A stretch of 64,000 bases of DNA from JANXXV01 sp038230275 (GTDB taxonomy: Bacteria > Acidobacteriota > Terriglobia > Bryobacterales > Bryobacteraceae), in NCBI GenBank assembly GCA_038230275.1, contig JBBRNO010000001.1, forward strand, positions 59,254 to 123,253, given 5' to 3'. A program made the position numbers and the translations under genes. Under the pieces are notes generated by a model. It was not told where the DNA came from. It saw only the letters and a list, made by a program, of their open reading frames with translations, and made no database searches. Shown piece after piece: positions 1-8,500 of this stretch. Within the stretch, counting starts at the first letter, position 1. Every line of letters begins with the position of its first letter.

Positions 1-498
1 CGCTTTGTGGACGCGATCCGCAACCAGGTAATGGCGATCGATCGGGATCAGGCAATGACCGACGTCAAGACCATGGAAGACGTAGTGGACGCGTCGGAAG
101 GACAAAGGCGGTCGGTGATGATGCTACTGGTGGCTTTTTCTGGGGCGGGTCTGCTGCTGGCCGTGGTCGGCCTGTACGGCGTGATTGCCTACTCGGTGGC
201 GCAGAAGACGAGAGAGCTGGGCATACGCCGCGCGCTGGGTGCGCAGCAGAGCGACATCCTGAGACTGGTCTTAGGGCAAGGCCTGGGACTAGCGCTGGCT
301 GGCGCGGTGTTGGGAATCGCTGGAGCGCTCGCATTGACACGGGTGCTGCAGGGATTCCTGTTCGGGGTAAGCGCTACCGATTCGTTGACTTTCGGCGGAA
401 TCACGCTATTGCTGGTGCTGGTGGCGATGGCTGCAAGTTACATTCCAGCGCGACGGGCCGCGCGAATTGATCCGGCGGCGGCGCTGCGAGTGGGATAG
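1..498 (+). CDS. MacB/FtsX-type ABC transporter permease, ADOP family, C-terminal part
   Basis: The reading frame is open from base 1, so the gene begins upstream of the window and only about 165 C-terminal residues are seen. They match the end of an FtsX/MacB permease: a hydrophobic segment running into GLYGVIAYSV, the conserved cytoplasmic stretch with RELGIRRALGA, two more membrane segments, and the closing motif PARRAARIDPAAALR. In acidobacteria, permeases ending this way are usually the long orphan 'ADOP' proteins not paired with an ATPase gene. The substrate cannot be told. A decayed relative lies about 1.3 kb downstream. Confidence 0.85.
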   Translation, partial: RFVDAIRNQVMAIDRDQAMTDVKTMEDVVDASEGQRRSVMMLLVAFSGAGLLLAVVGLYGVIAYSVAQKTRELGIRRALGAQQSDILRLVLGQGLGLALAGAVLGIAGALALTRVLQGFLFGVSATDSLTFGGITLLLVLVAMAASYIPARRAARIDPAAALRVG

Positions 499-655
499 AG
501 GGACGCGATGCCAGACGACAGGCTCTGCGCGGCCGAGCCCTCATGGGTTGAACGCCCCACACCCAGCAAGCGAAAGCGAGACGCTGCTGATTGCGGGCGG
601 ACTCCGCTAACAATCATCGAACGAATTCCGGGCATTAGCGTATCTTTAGGGCAGA

Positions 656-1816
656 GTGAAAAACTTCCTTCTCTTGGCCGTTTTACTACCTCTTGCCTGC
701 GCGGGAAAGGAGCCTGCGTCCATCCGCCGGCTCGATGGTTCTACCATCACGACACTAGATGCCGAAACCTTCGCGCGTAAGACTTTAGAGGCCGCCCAGG
801 TTACCGGAGCCCAGATCGTGGTTTTGGACAGCGGCCGAATCGCTTGGAGTGCGGCCTTCGGCCTGCGCGTTCGCGAGCCGCGGCTTCTCATGGATCGTGA
901 AACCACCACCTGGGCCGCCTCCATCACGAAAAGCATCTTCGCCGTCTACGTAATGCAATTGGTGGAGCACGGCGAATTCGACTTGGATAAGCCTATCTCA
1001 AACCAGCTTTCGCAGCCGCTGAACACTTACCCGGCTTATCGCGAATCCGCCTCAGAGATTGTCAAAGATCCGGCCTGGCCGTCCCTCACTCCGCGAATGT
1101 TGTTGGCTCACTCCGGCGGTTTGGCGAACTTTGCTTTCCTGGAGCCGGACAAGAAAATGCGGCTGCACTTCCAACCGGGAAAACAGTTTCGATACTCTGG
1201 CGAGGGAATCAATCTGGTTCAGTTCGTGATCGAGCAACAGAAAGGCCGTCCGCTGGATCAACTGATGCAGGACTCGCTCTTCACGCCGTTAGGGATGACC
1301 CACACCGGCCTGATCTATCGCAAGGAATTCGCCTCGAACGTGGCCGACCGTTATGGCGTCGACGAACGCTTTTTGTCGCACACACAACGCTTCCCCGCCC
1401 GCGCTGCCGGCTCGATGACCACCAGCGCGGAGGATCTGGCCCGGTTTGCGGCTGCACTGCTTGAGGGAAAGATCCTGAAGCCGGCGGCGCGCAAGGCCAT
1501 GCTCGCACCGTTCATATTCATCCGGTCGCTGCACCAGTTCTCAAGCGGCCCGGAAGAGCCGGAAGGAACGGAAGCGCCCGCGGCCGGTCTCGCTTATGGC
1601 GTCGGCTGGGGACTGCTCACCCACACCCGCTTCGGCCCTGCATTTTTCAAAGAAGGCCACGGCGACGGCGCGCAGAATTATATGATCTGCTTTGAACGGC
1701 GGAAGGCGTGCATGATCCTACTGACCAACAGCGACAACGGCGAGCGGGTGTTTCGCCCATTGCTGGAAAAGATCTTCGCTGATTGGGTGACGCCGTGGGA
1801 ATGGGAGGGCTATTGA
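656..1816 (+). CDS. Serine hydrolase, class C beta-lactamase/esterase fold
   Basis: A 386-residue secreted serine hydrolase of the beta-lactamase (PBP-like) superfamily. The start is GTG with an AGGG-like site just upstream. The N-terminus is a signal sequence ending near ACAG; the Cys at about 15 sits in an imperfect lipobox, so export is clear but lipidation is not. The nucleophile motif SITK is at residues 89-92, a YSG triad replaces the usual YxN near residue 182, and GHGDG near the C-terminus could be the HxG-type third motif. The natural substrate is unknown; such proteins include D-aminopeptidases, esterases and beta-lactamases. It lies between two ADOP permease sequences and may have arrived between them. 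Confidence 0.8.
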   Translation: MKNFLLLAVLLPLACAGKEPASIRRLDGSTITTLDAETFARKTLEAAQVTGAQIVVLDSGRIAWSAAFGLRVREPRLLMDRETTTWAASITKSIFAVYVMQLVEHGEFDLDKPISNQLSQPLNTYPAYRESASEIVKDPAWPSLTPRMLLAHSGGLANFAFLEPDKKMRLHFQPGKQFRYSGEGINLVQFVIEQQKGRPLDQLMQDSLFTPLGMTHTGLIYRKEFASNVADRYGVDERFLSHTQRFPARAAGSMTTSAEDLARFAAALLEGKILKPAARKAMLAPFIFIRSLHQFSSGPEEPEGTEAPAAGLAYGVGWGLLTHTRFGPAFFKEGHGDGAQNYMICFERRKACMILLTNSDNGERVFRPLLEKIFADWVTPWEWEGY

Positions 1817-2046
1817 CCCGTTCCACTTATATCAACGTGCTCACCCTACTGCGGGGAGTAGTCGGACTCTACGGCATCGTTCCTTATTCGGCAAGCCAAA
1901 GACGCCGTGAGATTGGCATCCGCATGGCCCTCGACGCGCAACAGCGTGCGGTATATTCCCTCGTTTTGAAGGAAGCCGGATGGTTGACCGCCTTTGGGAT
2001 TCTCATCGGCTTGGTTTGCTCAACGGCATTTTCATCCCGCGCGCCG
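1816..2046 (+). pseudogene. Decayed ADOP/MacB permease remnant
   Basis: About 70 codons directly after the serine hydrolase read as a permease C-terminal piece: GVVGLYGIVPYSASQ, then RREIGIRMALDAQQ, then a membrane segment ending near LIGLVCSTAF. This lines up with the equivalent part of the permease at the window start. There is no start of its own, the ATP-side domain is missing, and after about 2030 the frame loses similarity, so the PARRAA..DP..ALR ending is absent. It is best read as a relic of a permease duplicated or cut when the hydrolase gene moved in. Confidence 0.7.
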
Positions 2047-2102
2047 TGCCGCCGCTGTTACCCGCCAATAACGCCCGCGGAGTGCCCTGCTAAGATGGTG
2101 CG

Positions 2103-3065
2103 TTGAATCTCGCGCTCATCGGCTATGGCAACGTGGGTCGAGCGTTCGCGCGCCTGCTGCACCAGAAACGCTCCGTATATCCCTTCCGCATCGTCGCCAT
2201 TCAGACGGCGCGGCACGGATCGGCGTTCGATTTGCGCGGGCTTCCATTGGACCCCAGCTTTGAAGCGCACGCGACATCGATCGGCGAATTCCTTGACCGG
2301 TCAAAAGCCGAAGTGGCCATGGAACTCACCACGCTGGACCCGGCCACCGGCGAACCCGCCATCACGCACATTCGCGAAGCCTTCGCGCGGGGGATGCATG
2401 TAGTCACAGCCAACAAGGGCCCCATCGCCCACGCCTACGCCGCGCTACGAAACGAAGCCAAACAGGCCGGCGTCCAATTCCGCTTCGAATCCACCTGCAT
2501 GGATGGAGCGCCCGTGTTCAATATGGTCCGCTGCAATCTGCCCGGCGTTAAGGTGCTGGGTTTTACCGGCGTTTTGAATTCCACTTCGAAGGTGGTGATC
2601 GCCGCCATGCGCCGCGGATTGAGCATGGAGGAAGGTATCGCCGAAGCGCGAAACCTTGGCATTACAGAGGCCGACGCCAGCTACGACATTGACGGTTGGG
2701 ATTCGGCGGCGAAGGCCGCGGCCCTGGCCAATGTTTTGATGGACGCGCAGGTGACGCCGCTCGATGTCGACCGCAAAGGAATCGGCCGCTTGACTGTCGC
2801 CAAGATTCGCGACATGACTGCCTCCCGCAAAACGGTCTGCCTGGTGAGCCGCGGAACGCAAACTTCCAGTGGAGTGAAGTTGCGGGTACGAGCGGAAGTG
2901 TTGGACGACACCGATATACTGGCATCCGTCCATGGCACCTCGAACCTATTACTGCTGCACACGGACCTGATGGGCACCGTAGGCACTGTCTCCATTTCAC
3001 CCGGAGTCGAGCAGACGGCATACGGCGTATTTAGCGACTTGGTGGACATCGCCACTTCAATCTAG
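2103..3065 (+). CDS. hom: Homoserine dehydrogenase
   Basis: A 320-residue NAD(P)-dependent homoserine dehydrogenase, reducing aspartate semialdehyde to homoserine on the way to threonine and methionine. The Rossmann motif GYGNVG starts at residue 7. VTANKGP carries the conserved lysine near residue 105. The substrate-site region reads GITEADASYDIDGWDSAAK. The protein stops after the catalytic domain, so it lacks the C-terminal ACT domain that gives feedback control in longer forms. The start is TTG, with no strong ribosome site; no better in-frame start lies upstream. No other threonine genes are nearby. Confidence 0.88.
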   Translation: MNLALIGYGNVGRAFARLLHQKRSVYPFRIVAIQTARHGSAFDLRGLPLDPSFEAHATSIGEFLDRSKAEVAMELTTLDPATGEPAITHIREAFARGMHVVTANKGPIAHAYAALRNEAKQAGVQFRFESTCMDGAPVFNMVRCNLPGVKVLGFTGVLNSTSKVVIAAMRRGLSMEEGIAEARNLGITEADASYDIDGWDSAAKAAALANVLMDAQVTPLDVDRKGIGRLTVAKIRDMTASRKTVCLVSRGTQTSSGVKLRVRAEVLDDTDILASVHGTSNLLLLHTDLMGTVGTVSISPGVEQTAYGVFSDLVDIATSI

Positions 3066-3080
3066 TTAAAGAAGGACACT

Positions 3081-3938
3081 ATGAAATTGATTCGATTTCG
3101 ATTTGACGGCGCAGTTCATGCAGGCCTGGTAACGGGGCGCGGCGTTGTGCCAGTGGAACAGATTAACGCGAAACTGGGAACCCGCGTTCCCGACGACGTC
3201 TTGGCGATCATTCAGAGCGGCACGGCACCGGCACTGGCTGGCTATTCCGAAGGCGGCACCATTCCTTTCGGCGAAATCACTCCTCTGTTGCCTTATGAAG
3301 TGCCGCCGAAAATCTGGTGCATCGGCTTGAACTACAAATCCCATGCCGAGGACATCAACGCAGTGCAGCCCGAGGAACCCGGCAGTTTCATGAAGCCGGC
3401 TTCGTGCATGTTTCAACCCGAAGGCGATATTCAATTGCCTCCGCCGGAGGTGACTAACGATGTGGACGCTGAGGGCGAACTGGGAGTAGTGATCGGTAAG
3501 ACCTGCCGGTTCGTGCCGCCAGAGCACATTCAGGATGTGATTTTCGGTTACACCACCACGCTTGATTTGACCGCGCTGGACATCCTGCGCAAGAATCCGC
3601 GCTACCTGACACGCTCAAAGAGCATCGATACGTTCTTCAGCTTCGGCCCGGTAATTGTGACCGCCGATGAGATTTCAGACGTTGGTGGGCTGGAAGTGAT
3701 CACCGAGCATAACGACGGCATCTGTTCCCGCGATTTTGTCCGCAACATGAGAACGCAACCTTTAGAGCTGGTACGGTTTCATAGTGACCATATGACGCTC
3801 TACCCTGGCGATCTGATTTCCACCGGATGTCCGAAGGGCGCACGCATTAAGGCTGGGGACAAGGTGCGGGCTCGAATCGAGGGCATCGGGACACTAGGCG
3901 CCAGAGTGACGCAGGGAGAACGAACGGTCCGATTCTAG
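3081..3938 (+). CDS. Fumarylacetoacetate hydrolase family protein
   Basis: A 285-residue FAH-family enzyme. An N-terminal domain (about 1-70) precedes the catalytic fold. IWCIGLNYKSHAED starts near residue 78, and the metal-binding pair of glutamates lies in DAEGELGVVIG with a further Asp in TTLDLTA. The closing TGCPKGARIKAGDKV is typical. Family members cleave C-C bonds or isomerise or decarboxylate beta-dicarbonyl acids in aromatic and sugar-acid catabolism; the exact substrate cannot be told. A good AAGGA ribosome site precedes the ATG. It follows homoserine dehydrogenase by 15 bp and is probably co-transcribed, with no obvious pathway link. Confidence 0.85.
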   Translation: MKLIRFRFDGAVHAGLVTGRGVVPVEQINAKLGTRVPDDVLAIIQSGTAPALAGYSEGGTIPFGEITPLLPYEVPPKIWCIGLNYKSHAEDINAVQPEEPGSFMKPASCMFQPEGDIQLPPPEVTNDVDAEGELGVVIGKTCRFVPPEHIQDVIFGYTTTLDLTALDILRKNPRYLTRSKSIDTFFSFGPVIVTADEISDVGGLEVITEHNDGICSRDFVRNMRTQPLELVRFHSDHMTLYPGDLISTGCPKGARIKAGDKVRARIEGIGTLGARVTQGERTVRF

Positions 3939-4004
3939 GCCGAAAGGAGCGTCCCCCCCCGTGTTAAAATTGTAGGCATCTATGGTGGCAGCCAATTCTT
4001 TGAT

Positions 4005-4343
4005 ATGAAACGATTTCTGCTCTGGGATTATCCGCGCGCCGGATGGCAGTACGACGTCATGGTGGTGTTGATTCTGGCCTTCATTTTTGCCACGCCGCGT
4101 TCCATCTTTCGCGACCAGCCGCGGGCTAGCAACATCATAAGATTGCCCGAGGAGAACGGTGCAAATGTCTTCTTCGTGGAGCCCGAATTGGTGAACCCGG
4201 TTGCCGAGGCGGAGCGGACGTCAAAGGTGGAATCGATGCTCAAGTCCCGCTTTGGAAAGAAGGAAACGGTCGTAAGGTTGTTGCCTCTTTTTGATGCCGA
4301 ACAAGAGGTGAAGGGTTACTTCGCCTACACCCGTTCGCAGTAA
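4005..4343 (+). CDS. Small membrane protein of unknown function
   Basis: A 112-residue protein I do not recognise. One membrane segment, about residues 19-34 (VMVVLILAFIFATPRSIF region), follows a short basic N-terminus with WDYPRAGWQYD. The rest is soluble and charged, with VFFVEPELV and a C-terminal FDAEQEVKGYFAYTRSQ. It is followed after 18 bp by a LolA-like gene and then an overlapping membrane-protein gene, so the three look like one transcription unit with a role at the envelope. That role is inferred from context only. Confidence 0.65.
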   Translation: MKRFLLWDYPRAGWQYDVMVVLILAFIFATPRSIFRDQPRASNIIRLPEENGANVFFVEPELVNPVAEAERTSKVESMLKSRFGKKETVVRLLPLFDAEQEVKGYFAYTRSQ

Positions 4344-4361
4344 CGCGCCCTCAGGGCACCT

Positions 4362-5054
4362 ATGCGCATCTTAATCCATCCACTATTCTTGTGTCTGCCG
4401 GCATTTGCACTGCCTCTGTCCGCGGCCACGCTACCGGAAGTTCTCGCCAGGATTGATGCCGCGGCGCCGAAATTCACCGGCATGTCGGCAGACGTGCAAA
4501 AGCTGGAATTCACCAAGGTAATTGCGGACAAGTCCATAGAGAGCGGTACCATCCTGATCCGCCGCGCGAAACCCAAAGAACTTCACGTAAAAATTGAATT
4601 CACCAAACCCGAGCAGCGTTTCATCACACTGCGCGGCACCAAGGCTGAGCTCTACCTGCCAAAAATCGAAACGGTGCAGGAGATCAATTTGGGGAAGCAG
4701 AGCGATCTGGTCAGCAAAGTCATCCTGGTCGGATTCGGCACCACGGGCAAAGACCTGCAGGCGAATTACGAAGCAAGTTTGGTGGGAGAAGAGACCGTGT
4801 CCGGTCAAAACACCTATCACTTGAACTTAATTCCCAAGTCCAGCCAGTTGAAGGCGCAGTTTACCAGAATGGAAGTGTGGATGGCGGAGGACGGCAAGCA
4901 TCCGGTACAGCAGAAAGTCCTGCTGCCGTCGGGCGACTACAAGACGTTCACCTATTCCAATATCCATTACAATCCGGCCCTCACCGAAGAGGCGCTGGCG
5001 TTAAAATTACCCAAAAATGTGAAGCGGGAATATCCTCAGCGTGACCGCAATTGA
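4362..5054 (+). CDS. LolA-like outer-membrane lipoprotein carrier family protein
   Basis: A 230-residue secreted protein with a signal peptide (residues 1-22, ending LPLSAA). The rest fits the LolA/LolB-like beta-barrel fold: a repeated pattern of short strands, with FTGMSADVQKLEFTKV near the start, IRRAKPKELHVKIEF in the middle, and PVQQKVLLPSGDYKTFTYSN late. True LolA carries lipoproteins across the periplasm; relatives in acidobacteria are often uncharacterised outer-membrane lipoprotein-sorting proteins. Its last 14 bases overlap the next gene, so translation is probably coupled. Confidence 0.65.
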   Translation: MRILIHPLFLCLPAFALPLSAATLPEVLARIDAAAPKFTGMSADVQKLEFTKVIADKSIESGTILIRRAKPKELHVKIEFTKPEQRFITLRGTKAELYLPKIETVQEINLGKQSDLVSKVILVGFGTTGKDLQANYEASLVGEETVSGQNTYHLNLIPKSSQLKAQFTRMEVWMAEDGKHPVQQKVLLPSGDYKTFTYSNIHYNPALTEEALALKLPKNVKREYPQRDRN

Positions 5055-6174
5055 ATCACAACCCGTAGCCGCCGCGACCGCCGCCAAGAAGCCAAGGCTG
5101 GCATTCCTGGACTGGACCCGCGGTATGGCTGCCATCATCATGTTGCAGGGTCACGTGTTCCATTCCTTTACGCGTGCCGACCTGCGCGAGGGTGGCGCCT
5201 ACGTCATCTCCCAGTTCATCGGTGGAATCGCACCGGCGATTTTCCTCTTCCTCACCGGCGTCACGCTCGCACTGCTGATGGACGCACGGGAGAAGGCCGG
5301 CTTAAACACGGGACGGCGACTGGGCGCCGCGGTTGAGCGCGCAGGATACCTGGCGCTGATAGCCGTACTCTTCCGTTTCCAGTTATGGCTCTTCGGCCAA
5401 CCCTACACCGCCTGGACGGATTTGCTGAAAGTGGACATTCTGAACTGCATGGCCCTATCGATTCTAGCCCTGTCCTTCCTTGCCGTATTTACCACCGCCG
5501 AACGGGCACGGAACGGAATTGTCATCGGGCTGGCCATTGCCGTTGCCTCGCCGGTAATTTCGATGATCGATCCGGCGTCGATTCCCGAATATATCCGCAT
5601 GTACATGGTGCCGGATACGCTCTATTTCAGTTTCTTCCCCTGGGCCGCCTTCGTCGCGTTCGGATTGAGCGCCGGCAGCATTTTGCGACTGGTAACTGCT
5701 GAGCAAATGCATCGCGTAATGCAGTGGTGCGCTATCACCGGGTTTGGTCTGATTATTACCGCACAGTACTTCTCAAATCTGCCTTACTCGCTGTATTCGA
5801 ATAGTGATTTCTGGTTGAACAGCCCAGGTCTGATTTTTATCAAGTTGGGCGTGATCCTGCTGCTGCTCTCTTTTACGTTTCTTTGGACCCATCACGGCGC
5901 CGGGGAAGGCTGGAGCTGGGTGCGGCAGTTGGGCGTCACGTCGCTGCTGGTGTACTGGGTACATATCGAACTGGTTTACGGACGTTGGTTCGGAAACTGG
6001 AAAGAATCTTTAACCTACGGCCAATGTGCGATTGCAGCGGGTGTACTCACAGCGGCGATGCTTGCGCTTTCCACGGCAAGCACGCACTGGCAATGGAAGG
6101 GGGTGCGTAGTCTGTTCGATATGCTATCGGCCCCGGTGAAGGTGTCCAAACCAGCCAGAGTATCCGGCGACTAA
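5041..6174 (+). CDS. Multipass membrane protein, DUF1624/acyltransferase-like
   Basis: A 377-residue integral membrane protein with about ten hydrophobic segments. It opens, after an Ala-rich tail, with LAFLDWTRGMAAIIMLQGH, the hallmark (R/DxxRGxA...H) shared by DUF1624 and membrane acyltransferases such as heparan-alpha-glucosaminide N-acetyltransferase relatives. It probably acylates a carbohydrate or lipid at the inner membrane, but the substrate is unknown. The start is GTG at 5041, inside the end of the LolA-like gene. The 14-bp overlap points to coupled translation. Confidence 0.7.
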   Translation: MTAIESQPVAAATAAKKPRLAFLDWTRGMAAIIMLQGHVFHSFTRADLREGGAYVISQFIGGIAPAIFLFLTGVTLALLMDAREKAGLNTGRRLGAAVERAGYLALIAVLFRFQLWLFGQPYTAWTDLLKVDILNCMALSILALSFLAVFTTAERARNGIVIGLAIAVASPVISMIDPASIPEYIRMYMVPDTLYFSFFPWAAFVAFGLSAGSILRLVTAEQMHRVMQWCAITGFGLIITAQYFSNLPYSLYSNSDFWLNSPGLIFIKLGVILLLLSFTFLWTHHGAGEGWSWVRQLGVTSLLVYWVHIELVYGRWFGNWKESLTYGQCAIAAGVLTAAMLALSTASTHWQWKGVRSLFDMLSAPVKVSKPARVSGD

Positions 6175-6179
6175 TCAGT

Positions 6180-7151
6180 TCAACGCGGAGCCGCTTTCTC
6201 AGCCCCCGATTTCTTCATGTACGGTCCGTTCTTTCCGTTGGGCAAAATAGTCTCGTCAGACGTACGGGCCTGGCCTAACTGGTCGGACGTCATTTCCCGC
6301 GCCGACCTTAGGTTTGCGCTTCGGAAATCGGCCGCGTAGAGATTCGCTCCGGTAAACCGGGAACCGCAAAGAGTGGACGCACTGAAATCGATCCCGGCGG
6401 CTACGGTCTCACGGAAATCACAGTCTCGCAGCTGAGCCCGGAAGAAGTTGGTGCCGACGATATTGGCGCGATAGAAGCGCGAATCCGGCAGTTCCGCTCG
6501 CGTGAAATTACAGTTATGAATTTTGCTGTTTGAGAAATTGGCGCCGCTGCCCATCGTGGCCGCGAAATTGCACGCGTCCAGGCGCGCGTGATAGAACAGC
6601 GTGCCTTCCGTCGCTGCATCCCCGAATTTGCAATTGGTAATCGCAGCCTGATTGAAGTTGGCTGAATTCAGATTCGTATCAGAGAAATCGGAATCGTGAA
6701 TTTGTGACTCAATGAGCTGTGACTTGGCCATGCGAGCCTTGCGGAAATCGGTCCGCTGAATGACCGCTTCAGAGAATGTGGCGCCAGCTAGGTCCGCGCC
6801 ATCGAAGCGCACCCGATCAATCCGGGCTCCAGTGAAATCCGCTCCGTTCCCCTCTGCCTGGCGAAAATCCGCACCATCCAGAATGGCTCCCGCAAAATTG
6901 GCCCCAGCCAGATCCGCCTGAACGAAACACGCGCCTTGCAGTAGCGCCTTTCGAAAGTCTGCCTTCGGCAGCTTCATATCATTGAAAACGCCACCTGCGA
7001 AATTACCCCGAACTCCCCCTGGGCGCTGCTCCAGCCAGTCGGCATGGAGTTGCAGCAGTTGGCGGAAACGCTTCTGCTGTACCGCCATTGAATGTAGTGT
7101 TTCAACCCTGAGCGCGCTGGAATCTGCTTGCAACACCTTACCCATCCTCAA
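6180..7151 (-). CDS. Pentapeptide-repeat protein
   Basis: A 323-residue protein made almost wholly of pentapeptide repeats (A-D/N-L/F-x-x), for example FVQADLAGANFAGAILDGAD and following turns from about residue 75 to 285. This predicts a right-handed quadrilateral beta-helix. The N-terminal 60 residues and a C-terminal tail (GPYMKKSGAEKAAPR) lie outside the repeats. There is no signal peptide. Some members mimic DNA and protect gyrase, but the repeat alone does not show function. It is transcribed away from the DUF1802 gene and converges with the membrane-protein gene, with only 5 bp between stops. Confidence 0.85.
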   Translation of the reverse strand: MRMGKVLQADSSALRVETLHSMAVQQKRFRQLLQLHADWLEQRPGGVRGNFAGGVFNDMKLPKADFRKALLQGACFVQADLAGANFAGAILDGADFRQAEGNGADFTGARIDRVRFDGADLAGATFSEAVIQRTDFRKARMAKSQLIESQIHDSDFSDTNLNSANFNQAAITNCKFGDAATEGTLFYHARLDACNFAATMGSGANFSNSKIHNCNFTRAELPDSRFYRANIVGTNFFRAQLRDCDFRETVAAGIDFSASTLCGSRFTGANLYAADFRSANLRSAREMTSDQLGQARTSDETILPNGKNGPYMKKSGAEKAAPR

Positions 7152-7209
7152 GTTTCATATCGGTGGAACCGCGCGGATTGTGAACAAAAGCGGTGGAAAA
7201 TGTAAGAGA

Positions 7210-7635
7210 ATGAACACTGCACTGAAGGAATGGGCCAGCGTGGTCGCCGCCCTGGGAACGGGCCTGCAAATCGTTCTGCGACGGAGAGGCGGCATTGTGG
7301 AGACCAAGCGGGGCGTTACACTCTTGCATCCGGAGTTTCTGCTGTTCCCCACCTTCGAGCACCAGCACGCGGCCAGCCTGAAACCGCAATTCCAACAATT
7401 GTTCTCTCCACCGGGCGGCGACGGCATCCCCATCGAATTCCTAGCAAGGGTTACCGCCATCTTCCCCGCCCCCGATTCGATAAATGCCAGCCACCTCTGG
7501 AATGCCCATTTTTTCGCCATGCGCCGGGACTACCGGCCCGACCTGCCGCTCTCCCGAATCCTGCTGCGTGTCTATCGCCCGGCGCATCCCTGCTCCCTTC
7601 CGAACCGCTCCTCGCATGCCGGTTGCCAGACCTAA
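7210..7635 (+). CDS. DUF1802 family protein
   Basis: A 141-residue protein read from ATG at 7210. It matches my memory of the DUF1802 family: ALKEWASVVAALGTGLQIVLRRRGGI at the N-terminus, then FLLFPTFEHQ around residue 43, and an end of the LLRVYRP..AGC type. Function is unknown. The C-terminus stops at AGCQT, close to the usual family end, so it may lack only a few residues. An upstream in-frame extension overlaps the divergent pentapeptide gene and has no family similarity, so the short form was chosen. Confidence 0.65.
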   Translation: MNTALKEWASVVAALGTGLQIVLRRRGGIVETKRGVTLLHPEFLLFPTFEHQHAASLKPQFQQLFSPPGGDGIPIEFLARVTAIFPAPDSINASHLWNAHFFAMRRDYRPDLPLSRILLRVYRPAHPCSLPNRSSHAGCQT

Positions 7636-7721
7636 CAGAAAAAATCGACACCGGCGGCGCAACCGGCGTCCTGGACGATGCCGCCTACGGAGGAGTCAGT
7701 AGCGTCGCATCACCCACACCT

Positions 7722-8159
7722 TTAAGGCGCGGCAATTTTGGCGGCTAGGCCGTCCGGTGCTAGCAACCGGAAATCTTTCACGTTGAAAGTATAAACCCGG
7801 TCGCAACCCGCCTTCTGTGCGCTTTGAAGATGCAGTGCGTCATAGAACATCCCGCCGGTCAATCCGGCATTAGTGCACCAGCGAAGCACCGCCTTGTAAT
7901 CGTTCGCCGAAAGCGATACCACTTCGAAATACGGCAGAATGTTGTCATCTAATAAACGGCTGGCTTCCGCGGGATGAATGCGTGGAGTAAATGGGGCACG
8001 CGTCAGGACGGCGTAGAACTCGGCTAATCCGTGCACGCCAATACACGCTTGCAACGCTCCATCCTTCACTGTCCTGAGCAATTCAAACGACTGTACATGA
8101 TGCTGGTGGACTTGAACGGAGGCGGCGACCAAGACATTTGTATCGAAATAGGCCTTCAC
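7722..8159 (-). CDS. PIN-domain ribonuclease toxin, VapC-like
   Basis: A 145-residue PIN-domain protein, the toxin half of a type II toxin-antitoxin pair. The metal-binding acids are visible: Asp6 in YFDTNVLV, Glu47 in LAEFY, Asp107 in YDALH and Asp129 in TFNVKDF. VapC-type toxins cut tRNA or rRNA when freed from their partner. The start codon overlaps the end of the AbrB-type gene by 4 bp, the usual coupled order of antitoxin first. The RNA target is not predictable. Confidence 0.85.
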   Translation of the reverse strand: MKAYFDTNVLVAASVQVHQHHVQSFELLRTVKDGALQACIGVHGLAEFYAVLTRAPFTPRIHPAEASRLLDDNILPYFEVVSLSANDYKAVLRWCTNAGLTGGMFYDALHLQSAQKAGCDRVYTFNVKDFRLLAPDGLAAKIAAP

Positions 8160-8440
8160 AATCCAGCCAATCTATGAATGCGTTCTTCGCGGTTGTTTCG
8201 AATCGCCTGCACAATATCGAATCCCGGTTGAATTTTGCCGGTGTGCACCCACAGGCCCTGTTTCTTGATCATGGATGGCTGTTGCTGGGCCGGCGTAAGG
8301 ATAACTCCTTCCCCGGTCTCCAGAACCTCCAGTTCGCTGCCTTCATGCAGCCCCAGACGGTCACGTAGCGGTTTCGGCAGGACCACCCGCCCGGCTTTGT
8401 CCATTGTTAACGTCATACCATTTACCATGGCACATGGCAT
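8156..8440 (-). CDS. AbrB/MazE-type (SpoVT-AbrB) antitoxin
   Basis: A swapped-hairpin DNA-binding domain sits at the N-terminus: MTLTMDKAGRVVLPKPLRDRLG then GSELEVLETGEGVILTP. The C-terminal half (QGLWVHTGKIQPGFDIVQAIR) would neutralise the PIN toxin encoded next. Such antitoxins repress their own promoter. Several starts are possible. ATG at 8440 has an AGGCGG-like site upstream; ATGs at 8428 and 8416 and a TTG at 8452 are alternatives. The promoter must lie in the short gap to the divergent alcohol dehydrogenase. Confidence 0.8.
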   Translation of the reverse strand: MPCAMVNGMTLTMDKAGRVVLPKPLRDRLGLHEGSELEVLETGEGVILTPAQQQPSMIKKQGLWVHTGKIQPGFDIVQAIRNNREERIHRLAGL

Positions 8441-8500
8441 GCCGCCTGGCAAGCCTCACTTCTTTGACGCACTTTCACTGCCTCCCGCATCCAACCCGGT

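Noticed and set aside
3953..3960. Run of eight C between the FAH gene and the membrane-protein gene
   Set aside because: It lies outside any gene and not at a promoter spacer I can define, so phase variation is not supported.
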